A stretch of DNA of 64,000 nt from Kingella pumchi (GTDB lineage: Bacteria; Pseudomonadota; Gammaproteobacteria; Burkholderiales; Neisseriaceae). The stretch lies in contig NZ_JAKOOW010000078.1 of NCBI RefSeq assembly GCF_022288825.1, positions 7,365 through 71,364 of the forward strand, in the 5' to 3' direction. Below are positions 27,920 to 36,045 of the stretch, one piece after another (position 1 is the first letter of the stretch; every line of letters starts with the position of its first letter). A program made the position numbers and the translations under genes. Below the pieces are notes generated by a model. The model ran no database searches. It was not told the DNA's origin and was given only the letters and a program-made list of their open reading frames with translations.

Positions 27920-29164
27920 TTAACGGCATTCCTGCGGGCCGACAGTGGCGGCGAGCGCTTCAAGGCGGCGCTGCGATTTTTCCACGTAGGGGTTGGCGGT
28001 GTCCCAGGCGTAGCCGGCAAGGATCGAGCTGATCATGCGGCCGATTTCGGGGTTGCGCTCGGGGGCGTAGATGGCGTCTTGGAAGCTGCCGTCGTACCAA
28101 CCTTCAACATAGGTGCGGAAGGCATCGACGCCCACCATCAAAGGTTCGACAAAGCCGCTTTGCCAATCGACGGTTTCGCCTTTGAGCTGGCGGCCGAGCA
28201 GGTCGGCGGCGAGTTTGGCCGAGTGCATGGCGATGGTTACGCCAGATGAGAATACCGGATCGAGAAACTCGGCGGCGTTGCCCAACAGCGCGAAGTGTTT
28301 GCCGTAGAGCGCTTTGACGTTGGCCGAGTAGCCGCTGATTTTGCGGAAAGGGAAGTCGTTGTGCCATTGGGCGTTGGCCAGCACGCGTTTGAGCATGGGG
28401 ACTTCGTCGGCGTAGCGGCGCAGGATGGCTTCGGAATCGCCCAGCCCGGCAAAGCGCTCGGGCAGGCCGACCACGCCGATGGAGCAGCGGTTGTCGCCGA
28501 AGGGAATCAGCCACAGCCACACGTCGCGGTGTTCGGGGTGGGTGGAAATCAGGATTTTGTTGCGGTCGAACTCGGGGTCGCTGATGTTGTCGTCGATATG
28601 GGTGAAATGGGCTTCGCGCACGGGCAGATGGGACGGGGTGTCCAAGTCCAACAGGCGCGGCAGCACGCGGCCGTAGCCGCTGGCATCGAGCACGAATTTG
28701 GCTTCCAGCACGTATTCGGCACCGTTTTCAGGCTGCACGGTGAGGCGGGCGCCGCTGTCGGTGTCGGCGAAGGCGGTAACGGCGTGGCCGAAGCGCACGT
28801 CCGCGCCCTGCTTGGCGGCTTCGTCGATCAGGATTTTGTCGAAAATCTCGCGGCGCACTTGGAAAGTGGTGCCGGGGCCGGCGGTGAATTTGTCGGTGAA
28901 GTCGAAATAGGTGTAGCGGCTGCCCCAGGTAAAGGCGGCGCCGTTTTTAAACTGGAAGCGCTTTTCGGCTTCGACGGCGGGCAGAAATCCGGCTTCTTCG
29001 ATAAATTCCATACAGTGCGGCAGCAGGCTCTCGCCGATCACAAAGCGCGGGAAATGCTGCTTTTCGAGCACGCACACGGAAAAGCCGTGTTTGAGCAGCA
29101 GGGCGGCGGCGACTGCGCCGGAGGGGCCGGCGCCGATGATGGCGATATCGCAGGATTGGGACAT
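27920..29164 (-). CDS. FAD-dependent oxidoreductase, tryptophan-halogenase-like, of the APE locus
   Basis: A 414-residue flavoprotein. The N-terminal dinucleotide fold is AIIGAGPSGAVAAALLLKHG (residues 8-27), followed by VLEKQHFPRFVIGESLLPHC, typical of the geranylgeranyl-reductase/halogenase group. GRVLPRLLDLDTPSHLP and LLGNAAEFLDPVFSSGVTIA give the second FAD contact. Related flavoproteins occur in aryl polyene and xanthomonadin clusters, where a ring modification role has been suggested; the substrate here is not known. Start ATG 29164 has AAGGAGA upstream. It lies between the DUF3261 lipoprotein and the inserted DUF389 gene; the latter separates it from the exporter and ligase part of the locus. 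Confidence 0.85.
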   Translation of the reverse strand: MSQSCDIAIIGAGPSGAVAAALLLKHGFSVCVLEKQHFPRFVIGESLLPHCMEFIEEAGFLPAVEAEKRFQFKNGAAFTWGSRYTYFDFTDKFTAGPGTTFQVRREIFDKILIDEAAKQGADVRFGHAVTAFADTDSGARLTVQPENGAEYVLEAKFVLDASGYGRVLPRLLDLDTPSHLPVREAHFTHIDDNISDPEFDRNKILISTHPEHRDVWLWLIPFGDNRCSIGVVGLPERFAGLGDSEAILRRYADEVPMLKRVLANAQWHNDFPFRKISGYSANVKALYGKHFALLGNAAEFLDPVFSSGVTIAMHSAKLAADLLGRQLKGETVDWQSGFVEPLMVGVDAFRTYVEGWYDGSFQDAIYAPERNPEIGRMISSILAGYAWDTANPYVEKSQRRLEALAATVGPQECR

Positions 29165-29409
29165 GTTTGGTCTCCTTAGGGGTGGGGGTGTGGGTTTCAG
29201 ATAGCCTTTCAGACGGCCTGGAAGGCTACCTGAAAATGGAGGGATAAGGTTTGCGCGGCATCAATATATAAAACCGTATGGGTTTAAGTTTCAGACGGCC
29301 TTTTTATATTAGGCGGGCAGGTTTCGTCATTCATAATTCACATTAGGGGAGGCTACCTGAAAAGTTCTAGCCAGCCTCCGGGGTTCAGGCGAAATATTTG
29401 AGGGATGGC
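29165..29409. other. Spacer with foreign-dialect DUS, left flank of the DUF389 island
   Basis: AT-richer than its surroundings. It carries TTCAGACGGCCT at 29208 and 29290 and AGGCTACCTGAA at 29223 and 29350. No AGGCAGCCTGAA copy is present. No gene was seen. Confidence 0.7.
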
Positions 29410-30828
29410 CTATTTGTCCAAAACTTTGGTATTGACCAACAAGCGCACCGCTGTACCTTCATAACGCTGGTTCAACCATGCCTGTAACCGTTCGCGGTCT
29501 TTGGCGGGCAGAGGTTGGTCGAATTCGAGGGAGACAACAATATTGTTACTTGCGTCCGCTTCTTCGCTTTGAACTCTCTCAGGCTGCTCCTGCGTAGCGG
29601 GTGCAGTTTGTGCTTTTTCCCAAACCAAACCGCGCCCAACAACGATTTTTTCGGCTTCCGGATATTGGGCTTTGATTTCCCTCAGTACTGCTACGTCTTC
29701 GGGACTGGTGGTTTTGCCCGCCAGCACGGTATCGATGTAGGCCTGCTGCTCTTCCAGCTTGTTCTGTAACTGCACCGAGTTGTTATGGCTTGCCAGCAGT
29801 TCTTCAATTTTGGTGTCACTGCCCCCCGCATAGACTACTTTCACTTGCGGTTCTTTTATACCTGCCGCTTTCAGATTTGTGACCAGCAGAGTGGTAATTT
29901 TCTCGGCATTCCCTGTTCCGTTGACAATCAGCCCGACTGCACGTTCTTTGTAGTTCACCATTTTACGCAGCACGAAAAAACCTTCCTGCTGTTGTGCAGC
30001 GGCGATGGCATTGTTGGCTTTGGTATTAAACAGCTCCTGACGCACTAGTCCCGATGCCATATATCCGCTCGGAATCATCACTGCCAACACTACGGCTGTG
30101 ATAATAATACGGTGCAGTCTGCGTTTGGTCTCACTTACCAGCCCCCTGCGCGGCAGCTTAAGTAGTTTGGAAAACAGTAGGGTGGAAAAAGCGATGAACA
30201 CGCAGTTGATGGCAAACAGATAAAAAGCACCGAAAAAATAGTGCCAGTTACCGTGTGCTAGTCCATAGCCCGCCGTGCACAGAGGAGGCATCAGTGCAGT
30301 GGCAATTGCCACACCTGGGATGGCATTGCCTCCTTCTTTGCGCGTTAATGCCACAATGCCTGCACTACCGCCGAAGAAGGCAATTAACACGTCCCATAGG
30401 GTTGGCTGGGTACGCGCCAAAAGCTCGCTTTGCGCCTCTTTCAGCGGGGTTAGCAGGAAATACAGTGTAGCGGTAACCAAACTGATGGCGATGAACACAA
30501 TAATATTGCGTGCTGCTTGGCGGATCAGTGCAGTATCGCCTACCGCGGCACCGTAACCCACACCGACGATCGGCCCCATCAACGGAGAAATCAACATCGC
30601 CCCGATCACTACCGCCGTGCTGTTTACATTCAAACCGATACTCGCCACGGCAATGGCAAACATCAATACCCACATGTTAGTTCCAGATACCCGCGTATTG
30701 GCACGGATGGCGGCATCGATTTTGTCAGGATGAGCTTGGTCATGTGCAAGGTTGAATACATCTTGCAGTTTGGTCATTGTGTGATTGTCTTGTACTTCCT
30801 GATTTTTACTATTTTCCTGTTCTTGCAT
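29410..30828 (-). CDS. DUF389 (TIGR00341-type) membrane protein
   Basis: A 472-residue inner-membrane protein with a DUF389 domain of unknown function. About six membrane helices lie between residues about 60 and 270: MWVLMFAIAVASIGLNVNST, AVVIGAMLISPLMGPIVGVG (the signature of the family), NIIVFIAISLVTATLYFLLT, and more. A soluble C-terminal part (about 300-472) follows, with a predicted BON-like or ferredoxin-like fold. Start ATG 30828 has GAGGATAAG upstream; 24 codons of open frame before it are not needed. Base composition is clearly lower in GC than the APE genes on both sides, and its flanks carry AGGCCGTCTGAA and AGGCTACCTGAA uptake sequences instead of the local type, so this is probably a horizontally acquired insertion inside the APE locus. 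Confidence 0.87.
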   Translation of the reverse strand: MQEQENSKNQEVQDNHTMTKLQDVFNLAHDQAHPDKIDAAIRANTRVSGTNMWVLMFAIAVASIGLNVNSTAVVIGAMLISPLMGPIVGVGYGAAVGDTALIRQAARNIIVFIAISLVTATLYFLLTPLKEAQSELLARTQPTLWDVLIAFFGGSAGIVALTRKEGGNAIPGVAIATALMPPLCTAGYGLAHGNWHYFFGAFYLFAINCVFIAFSTLLFSKLLKLPRRGLVSETKRRLHRIIITAVVLAVMIPSGYMASGLVRQELFNTKANNAIAAAQQQEGFFVLRKMVNYKERAVGLIVNGTGNAEKITTLLVTNLKAAGIKEPQVKVVYAGGSDTKIEELLASHNNSVQLQNKLEEQQAYIDTVLAGKTTSPEDVAVLREIKAQYPEAEKIVVGRGLVWEKAQTAPATQEQPERVQSEEADASNNIVVSLEFDQPLPAKDRERLQAWLNQRYEGTAVRLLVNTKVLDK

Positions 30829-30986
30829 TTTCTTATCCTCAAATTTTAACGATTGTTTTGAATGCCACCTCACAATTGTGATCAAGGATAGGCGGCACAC
30901 TTTTTATTAAGAAGCTATATTTTAGTTTTGCAGAAGTCCAACCTTAGCTTTGCCAAGATGTCGATTCATTAGTTGAAGCTCACGTT

Positions 30987-31012
30987 TTCAGGTAGCCTTT
31001 TTCAGACGGCCT
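30987..31012. repeat. Two foreign-dialect DUS at the end of the APE exporter gene
   Basis: TTCAGGTAGCCT (30987-30998) and TTCAGACGGCCT (31001-31012) lie back to back. The second supplies the stop codon of the MMPL exporter, marking the right edge of the DUF389 island. Confidence 0.75.
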
Positions 31013-33311
31013 CCCGCCCCGCGCCTTCCTTCTTCAGCAGCCAGGCCGAGAGCAATACGTTCAGCCCCACGCCGAGCGATACGGTGATGCCGAAGGCGGC
31101 AACGGCGGGGGTGGTGCTGATGGCAAGCAGCAGGAAGGAGATGGCGGTGGTAAGGGCGGCGAGGAGGATGCCGCCGAGTTTGGCGGCGGGGGGTTCGCGT
31201 GCGGTGAGGGCGTAGACGGCGTAGTCGGCGCCGATGGCGGCCACCAGCAGCAGGCCGAACATGGCGAACAGGCTCACCGGCAGGCCGAGCCAGCCGAGCA
31301 TGCCTACCGTGGCGGCGGCGGCGGTGAGCGGCACCAGCAGGATCAGGCTGCCGCGCCGCGCGCCGAACACGCGCCACAGCACCAGCCACGCCAGCGCGAA
31401 GGAAGCGAGCTTGAGCCAGGCGGCCTGGTTGCGGGTGTGGCGGAACAGGCCGTTCAGGTGCTGGCGCTTGTCGATCAGGCGGGCGCAGGCGCCGCCGTTT
31501 CGGTTGCACGGCAGTTTTGCCAGCGCGGCGGCAAGATCGCCGCTGCCGGCGGCGCCCTGAATGCGCACGATATTGGCGTGCCGCGCGCCGATTTTGCCCA
31601 GATACAGGCTGCGCCACGCTTCGGCGATTTCAGGCTGCAAACCCTGCTCCAGCGACACCGGCGGCGCTTTAGCGGCATCGCGCAGGGCAGCCTGAACGGT
31701 GGCGGCGGGCACGCCCAGCTGCTCGAATGCGGCGAAGTTTTCAGGCTGCTCGGCGATGTCGCGCAAACGGCGCTGCAGGCGGCGCTGTTCGTCCTGCGGC
31801 AGCAGCCATTGGTTGAGCGACTGCACGCCTTTCAGGCTGCCTTGCGCCAACAGCGGCGCTAGGGCGGTTTCCACTTCGGCGTTGCGCCGCAGAAGCTCGT
31901 CGGTATTGCCGGCGGCCACCAGCACGAAGCGGCCGCTGCTGTCGCTGCCGCTGATGTCGGCCACGGCTTTGGTGTCGGCCAAGAGCGCCGGATCGAGCGC
32001 CACCCAGTCGCGGATATCGTCCTGCCAGTTGCTTTTCAGGCTGCCTGCGGCAGCAAACAGCAGCAGCGGCCACAGCAGCAGATGCACTTTGCAAGCAGCC
32101 GCGCGCCGCATCGCGCCGGCAAACCAGGTTTCGCGCGCGGCATAGCCTTTAAACAGCGGCGGCAGCAGCAAAACCGTTGCTGCAAAAGCGCCGCAGAGCG
32201 CGGTCACCGAAAACACCGCCGTTTGGCGCAGCACCGGCAGCGGCGTGAACGCCAGCAGCAGATAGCCGGTAACGGTAATCGCCAAACTGGCGCAAAACGC
32301 CGGCAGCACACGGCGCATCGCCGGCACGCCCTGCCAGCCGCGCTCGAATACCGAAGGCGCCAGCCAGTGCAGCGGAAAATCGACCATCATGCCGACCAGG
32401 CTGGTGCCGATCACCACCGCCAGAATATGGATGTGGCCGAACAGGCCGATCACCGCCGCCAGCCCCAGCAGCATGCCGGCAATCAGCGGCACAAACAGCG
32501 CCAGCACGCGCAGGCTGCGGAACACCGCCAGCAGCAGGGCAAAGGTCAGCCCCAGCCCCAGCGCCGACATCAGCGTGCTTTCGCGCTCGGATTTGTGTTT
32601 GGCATCGGCGGCAAACAGCGCGCCGCCGGCGGCAAGGACGCGGTATCCCTTGCGCGCCGCCGTATCGCGGGTGGCATCCAGCAGCGGCAGCAGTTTTTCC
32701 TGAGCGCCGATGCCGGTTTCAGGCAGCCTGGCCCGCAGCAGCACCCAAGTAATGTTTTCATGCTCGGCAAACAGCATGCCGCTGCCGCTGTGCCATTGTA
32801 GGCGGCCGGCGGGCTGCTTTTGCTGCACAAAGCGGCCGAAGCCCGGCCAGTCCTGCTCCAGCGGCAGCAGGTTTTGCGCGAACGGGTCGGCGGCATCTTC
32901 GGCGCGGCTTTGGAAATAGGCCGCCGGATCGCTGTCCAGCAACCGGCGGTTGGGCGCATCGAGCGCATTGACGCCCAGCGCGCGGATTTGCGCGCGCAGC
33001 GCGTCCAAATCGGGGTTGATGCGGCTGTCCACCGCGGCAAACAGGCCGCTCTGGCGCCATTGCCGCGCGGTGTTTTCGGCAGCGGCAATGGCTTGCTCGG
33101 CATCGGATGCACCCACCAAGAGCAGAATCTGGCCGTTGAGCGCCCGTTCGTTGGCTTGATCGGCGGCGCGCCACAGCTCATCGATGCCGGCATCGGCCGG
33201 CAGCAGCGCGGCAAAGTCGGTCTCAATCCGCCCGCCCTGCGGCAGCCAGATGGCCAGCAGCACCGCGGCCGCCGCCAGCAGCAGCGCATACAGCCGCGCC
33301 CATTTAGCCAT
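31002..33311 (-). CDS. MMPL/RND-type exporter of the aryl polyene locus
   Basis: A 769-residue inner-membrane transporter with two MMPL halves. There is one N-terminal helix (residues about 5-23), a periplasmic domain, a first helix bundle from about 245 to 395 (e.g. ALGLGLTFALLLAVFRSLRV, LAVVIGTSLVGMMVDFPLHW), a second periplasmic domain with the DUS-derived AAGSLKSNWQ, and a second bundle near 600-760. Exporters of this type in APE clusters are thought to move the aryl polyene lipid towards the outer membrane, working with the LolA-like and lipoprotein partners encoded nearby. Start ATG 33311 overlaps the ligase gene by 8 bases. The stop TGA comes from a foreign-dialect uptake sequence, so the 3' end appears to have been rewritten when the DUF389 island arrived. 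Confidence 0.9.
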   Translation of the reverse strand: MAKWARLYALLLAAAAVLLAIWLPQGGRIETDFAALLPADAGIDELWRAADQANERALNGQILLLVGASDAEQAIAAAENTARQWRQSGLFAAVDSRINPDLDALRAQIRALGVNALDAPNRRLLDSDPAAYFQSRAEDAADPFAQNLLPLEQDWPGFGRFVQQKQPAGRLQWHSGSGMLFAEHENITWVLLRARLPETGIGAQEKLLPLLDATRDTAARKGYRVLAAGGALFAADAKHKSERESTLMSALGLGLTFALLLAVFRSLRVLALFVPLIAGMLLGLAAVIGLFGHIHILAVVIGTSLVGMMVDFPLHWLAPSVFERGWQGVPAMRRVLPAFCASLAITVTGYLLLAFTPLPVLRQTAVFSVTALCGAFAATVLLLPPLFKGYAARETWFAGAMRRAAACKVHLLLWPLLLFAAAGSLKSNWQDDIRDWVALDPALLADTKAVADISGSDSSGRFVLVAAGNTDELLRRNAEVETALAPLLAQGSLKGVQSLNQWLLPQDEQRRLQRRLRDIAEQPENFAAFEQLGVPAATVQAALRDAAKAPPVSLEQGLQPEIAEAWRSLYLGKIGARHANIVRIQGAAGSGDLAAALAKLPCNRNGGACARLIDKRQHLNGLFRHTRNQAAWLKLASFALAWLVLWRVFGARRGSLILLVPLTAAAATVGMLGWLGLPVSLFAMFGLLLVAAIGADYAVYALTAREPPAAKLGGILLAALTTAISFLLLAISTTPAVAAFGITVSLGVGLNVLLSAWLLKKEGAGREAV

Positions 33312-34980
33312 GAAGCGCCACCCTGCCCGAAGCGCAGGCGGTGTCGCCCTGCGTGATGGAAAAGTGGATTTTGCGCTTGGCTTCGTCGTAGCGCAGCGTC
33401 AGATCGACGGTGTCGTTCGGCCGCACAAAGTGCTGGTATTTCAGGTTTTCAATCTGTTTGATGCTGCCGTTTGCCCAGCCTAATGACGCCGCCAGATCCA
33501 TCGCCCACTGCACTTCGATAACGCCGGGCACCAGCGGAAAGGTGGCGAAATGGCCGCCGAACCAGGCCAGATCGAGCGGCACGCAGCCTGAAAAACGGTA
33601 GCTGCCGCTATTTTGGTCTTGTTCGATTAAACGCCATTGCGGCGCGGTTTGCGGTACGGTAAAGGCAGCCTGAAAGTCCTGCTCGCCGATTTTAGCCTGC
33701 GGATTGCGCGGCAGCGCGGCGGCAAAACGCCAGTAGCGCGGCAGCGCGGCGGTGTCCTGCGTTTGCGCCAGATGGCGGCGCAGCGCGTCGATAACCGCAG
33801 GCCGCCCCTGTTCGCGCCAGGCTGCGATGCCTTCGGCATTGAGCGCCACCCAGGCGGCGATGCGCCCGTGCTGCGGATGGCGGCCGCAATGGGCGTCGTC
33901 CGTCCACGGATGCTCGAGCAGGTCGTGCTCGATTTGGTTGAGCGACACGCGCTTGTCTTCAAATTTGATGATGCGGTCTTGGCGGCCAAGCAGTTTCAGG
34001 CTGCTGCCGGACAATTCGGCGGCATCGGCGGTCTGCTGGCGGCCTGCCGTCCACGGCGCTTCCAGCGCCAGCGTGCCGCCGCCGCTGATATCGGCGGAAA
34101 CTGCCGGCAGCAGTGTCCACGCGCCGCCGCCTTCGCGCAGCGCCACCGCGCCGGTTTCGGTGCTGCCGTACACATCGTGCGGGAAAAAGTCGAGTTTGCC
34201 GTGCAGCATTTCGGCGGTGCTCTCCGGCAGCATGCCGCCGGCGCTGACGATGCCGCGCAGGTTTTGCCGCAGCCGCGGCCAGTCGCGCGCTTCGCCCAGG
34301 CGGTTCAGCAGCGCCGGGCTGGCAATCCAGATGCAGGGCGCGCGGCTGGCGGCGATCAGGTCTTCGGGATAAACGCATTGGCGCCGGCCGAGCACCCAGC
34401 CGCAGGAAAGCGCGGCAAAGACGCGGAAACTCAGGCCGTACAAATGCTGCGGGCTGACGCTACCGTGCGCCGTCAAACCGCGCCATGCCGCCGGCAGCCG
34501 CCGCGAGAGCGCCGCCGCTTCGGCCTGCATTTGGGCAAAGGTTTTTTCGATGACTTTCGCTTCGCCGGACGAGCCGGAGGTTTTCAGCCGCAGGCGGGCA
34601 CCGGCGGCCGGCAGCGGCATTGCCTGCGCCGGCGCGTCGACCTGCTCGGCATCGGCGCCGTAATGCCATTGGCAGCCTGAAAGCGTTTCGTCGTCGCTCA
34701 GCCACAGCGCGCCGGCCTGATCCGCCCAGCTGCGGTTGGCATCGGCCAGATTGGGCGGCAGATACACTTCGGCGCCCGCCTGCCAGGCCGACAGCAGGGC
34801 GGAGGCAAAACGGGCGCCGTCGTCAAACCACAGCGCCACGGTATGCACGTCGTTTTCGCGCAGCCGAACCGCCAGCGCGGCGGTGGCGGCGGCAAACTGC
34901 GCGGCCGTCCAGTTTTCCGCCAGCAGCGCGTCGGCGGGGCGGTGGAGCAGGGAAAGCAGGGGGGAAGCGGTAGCGGACAT
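33304..34980 (-). CDS. Fused acyl-AMP ligase and hot-dog dehydratase of the APE locus (ApeH-ApeI type)
   Basis: A 558-residue fusion. Residues about 1-440 form an AMP-binding acyl/aryl adenylating domain (RLRLKTSGSSGEAKVIEKTF as the P-loop, DVYGSTETGAVALR, LGRQDRIIKFEDKRVSLNQI as the hinge), suited to loading the 4-hydroxybenzoyl-type starter. Residues about 455-558 form a FabA/FabZ-like hot-dog domain (LDLAWFGGHFATFPLVPGVI, EVQWAMDLAASLG), the probable ApeI partner of ApeP. In other clusters these are often separate proteins. An uptake sequence (CAGCCTGAAAAAA) lies directly before ATG 34980 where a Shine-Dalgarno is expected. The gene overlaps the exporter gene by 8 bases. Confidence 0.87.
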   Translation of the reverse strand: MSATASPLLSLLHRPADALLAENWTAAQFAAATAALAVRLRENDVHTVALWFDDGARFASALLSAWQAGAEVYLPPNLADANRSWADQAGALWLSDDETLSGCQWHYGADAEQVDAPAQAMPLPAAGARLRLKTSGSSGEAKVIEKTFAQMQAEAAALSRRLPAAWRGLTAHGSVSPQHLYGLSFRVFAALSCGWVLGRRQCVYPEDLIAASRAPCIWIASPALLNRLGEARDWPRLRQNLRGIVSAGGMLPESTAEMLHGKLDFFPHDVYGSTETGAVALREGGGAWTLLPAVSADISGGGTLALEAPWTAGRQQTADAAELSGSSLKLLGRQDRIIKFEDKRVSLNQIEHDLLEHPWTDDAHCGRHPQHGRIAAWVALNAEGIAAWREQGRPAVIDALRRHLAQTQDTAALPRYWRFAAALPRNPQAKIGEQDFQAAFTVPQTAPQWRLIEQDQNSGSYRFSGCVPLDLAWFGGHFATFPLVPGVIEVQWAMDLAASLGWANGSIKQIENLKYQHFVRPNDTVDLTLRYDEAKRKIHFSITQGDTACASGRVALHG

Positions 34981-35370
34981 TTTTTTCAGGCTGCCTTGGC
35001 GGCGGATGGAAAACGGCGCGCATTATAGCGCGCCGGCAAAGGCAAGGCAGCCTGAAAGACGGCGGACGGGTCTTTCAGGCTGCCTTCGGCTTTCAGGTTG
35101 CCTTTAAGGTAAAAAAACGGGTGGGGTTTAGCAGTTTGGGCGGGGAAATTCAACTTGCCTCACAGAGCGGGACAGGTTGTTTCGGCAATGGGGATGGCGA
35201 CTTTCAGGCTGCTTGGGTTTGTTTGCGCGTTTTGGTGCGCGGTGCGCACCCTACCGGCACTTTCATCACAAAGCAGCCTGAAACGCCCGAACAACCCGCT
35301 GTAGGGTGCGCACCGCGCACCATAGTGGGCGTTGATGGGCGTTTCGGGCTGCCTTTGGGTTTCGGGCTGC
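34981..35370. other. Gene-free spacer in the APE locus with DUS and GTAGGGTGCGC repeats
   Basis: Contains DUS near 34985, 35046, 35073, 35091 and 35273. It also has facing repeats GGTGCGCGGTGCGCACCCTA (35234) and GTAGGGTGCGCACCGCGCAC (35301). The segment 35104-35160 resembles 27768-27830 (shared words AAGGTAAAAAAACGGG and GCAGTTTGGGxGGGGAAATTCAA), so a short duplicated spacer is present on both sides of the locus. No gene was seen. Confidence 0.6.
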
Positions 35371-35964
35371 CTATTCCAGCGCCTGTTTGGCGGCGGCATC
35401 CAGGGCTTGGTCGGTTTGCAGCTGTTCAAACTGCATCACCGTGCGGTCGCCCTGTTTTTCTTTAAGCTCGATGCGGCGCACCAGCTTATCGCCGCTGATG
35501 GTGATGTTTTCAAACACCTGCTTCATCACCACGGTTTTGGGTAAGAGCAGCAGCTGCCAATTGCCGGCGCTGCCGCTGAGTTTGAGGGTGAAGTGGCGCT
35601 GCAGCTCGGCGGTGTCGCCGCCGAGTACCGCCATAAACAGTTTGACTTGGGCGGCCTGCGTGCTCTGGCTGCCGTTGCTTTTCCAGGCGCCGGAAGCGTC
35701 TTGGCGGCTGATGCCGTCGCGGCGCACGCGCAGGCGCAGCTCGAAGGGTTTTTGCAGGTGCCAGAACAGGCCGTGGCCGGGGTGCAGGGCGAAGCGGCCG
35801 CTGGTGGTTACAGGCTTGGTCAGGGTGCGCAGGTATTTTTGTTGGGTAAAGCGCCCCTGCACGGTTTTGGGCGCCTGCAGCTGGACGGTGAGTTCGCGGC
35901 TGTCGAAGGCGTGCGCGGCGGCGGCCAGGCACAGGGCGGTGAGGGCGGCGAGTAGTTTGTTCAT
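35371..35964 (-). CDS. LolA-like outer-membrane lipid carrier of the APE locus
   Basis: A 197-residue periplasmic protein with a signal peptide (MNKLLAALTALCLAAAAHAF, cleavage near residue 19) and a LolA-type half-barrel: VQGRFTQQKYLRTLTKPVTT, SGRFALHPGHGLFWHLQKPF, and TISGDKLVRRIELKEKQGDR are the usual strands. LolA relatives in APE clusters are presumed to ferry the aryl polyene lipid across the periplasm. AAGGACA precedes ATG 35964. It is the first gene of the leftward set here, about 80 bases after the recombinase-family gene and 390 bases before the ligase fusion. Confidence 0.85.
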   Translation of the reverse strand: MNKLLAALTALCLAAAAHAFDSRELTVQLQAPKTVQGRFTQQKYLRTLTKPVTTSGRFALHPGHGLFWHLQKPFELRLRVRRDGISRQDASGAWKSNGSQSTQAAQVKLFMAVLGGDTAELQRHFTLKLSGSAGNWQLLLLPKTVVMKQVFENITISGDKLVRRIELKEKQGDRTVMQFEQLQTDQALDAAAKQALE

Positions 35965-36045
35965 GGGCTTGTCCTTGCGGGTGTGGGGCAGCCTGAAAAG
36001 GGGAAAACGGCTTTCAGGCTGCTTTTTTCAGGCTGCTGGGTCGGT

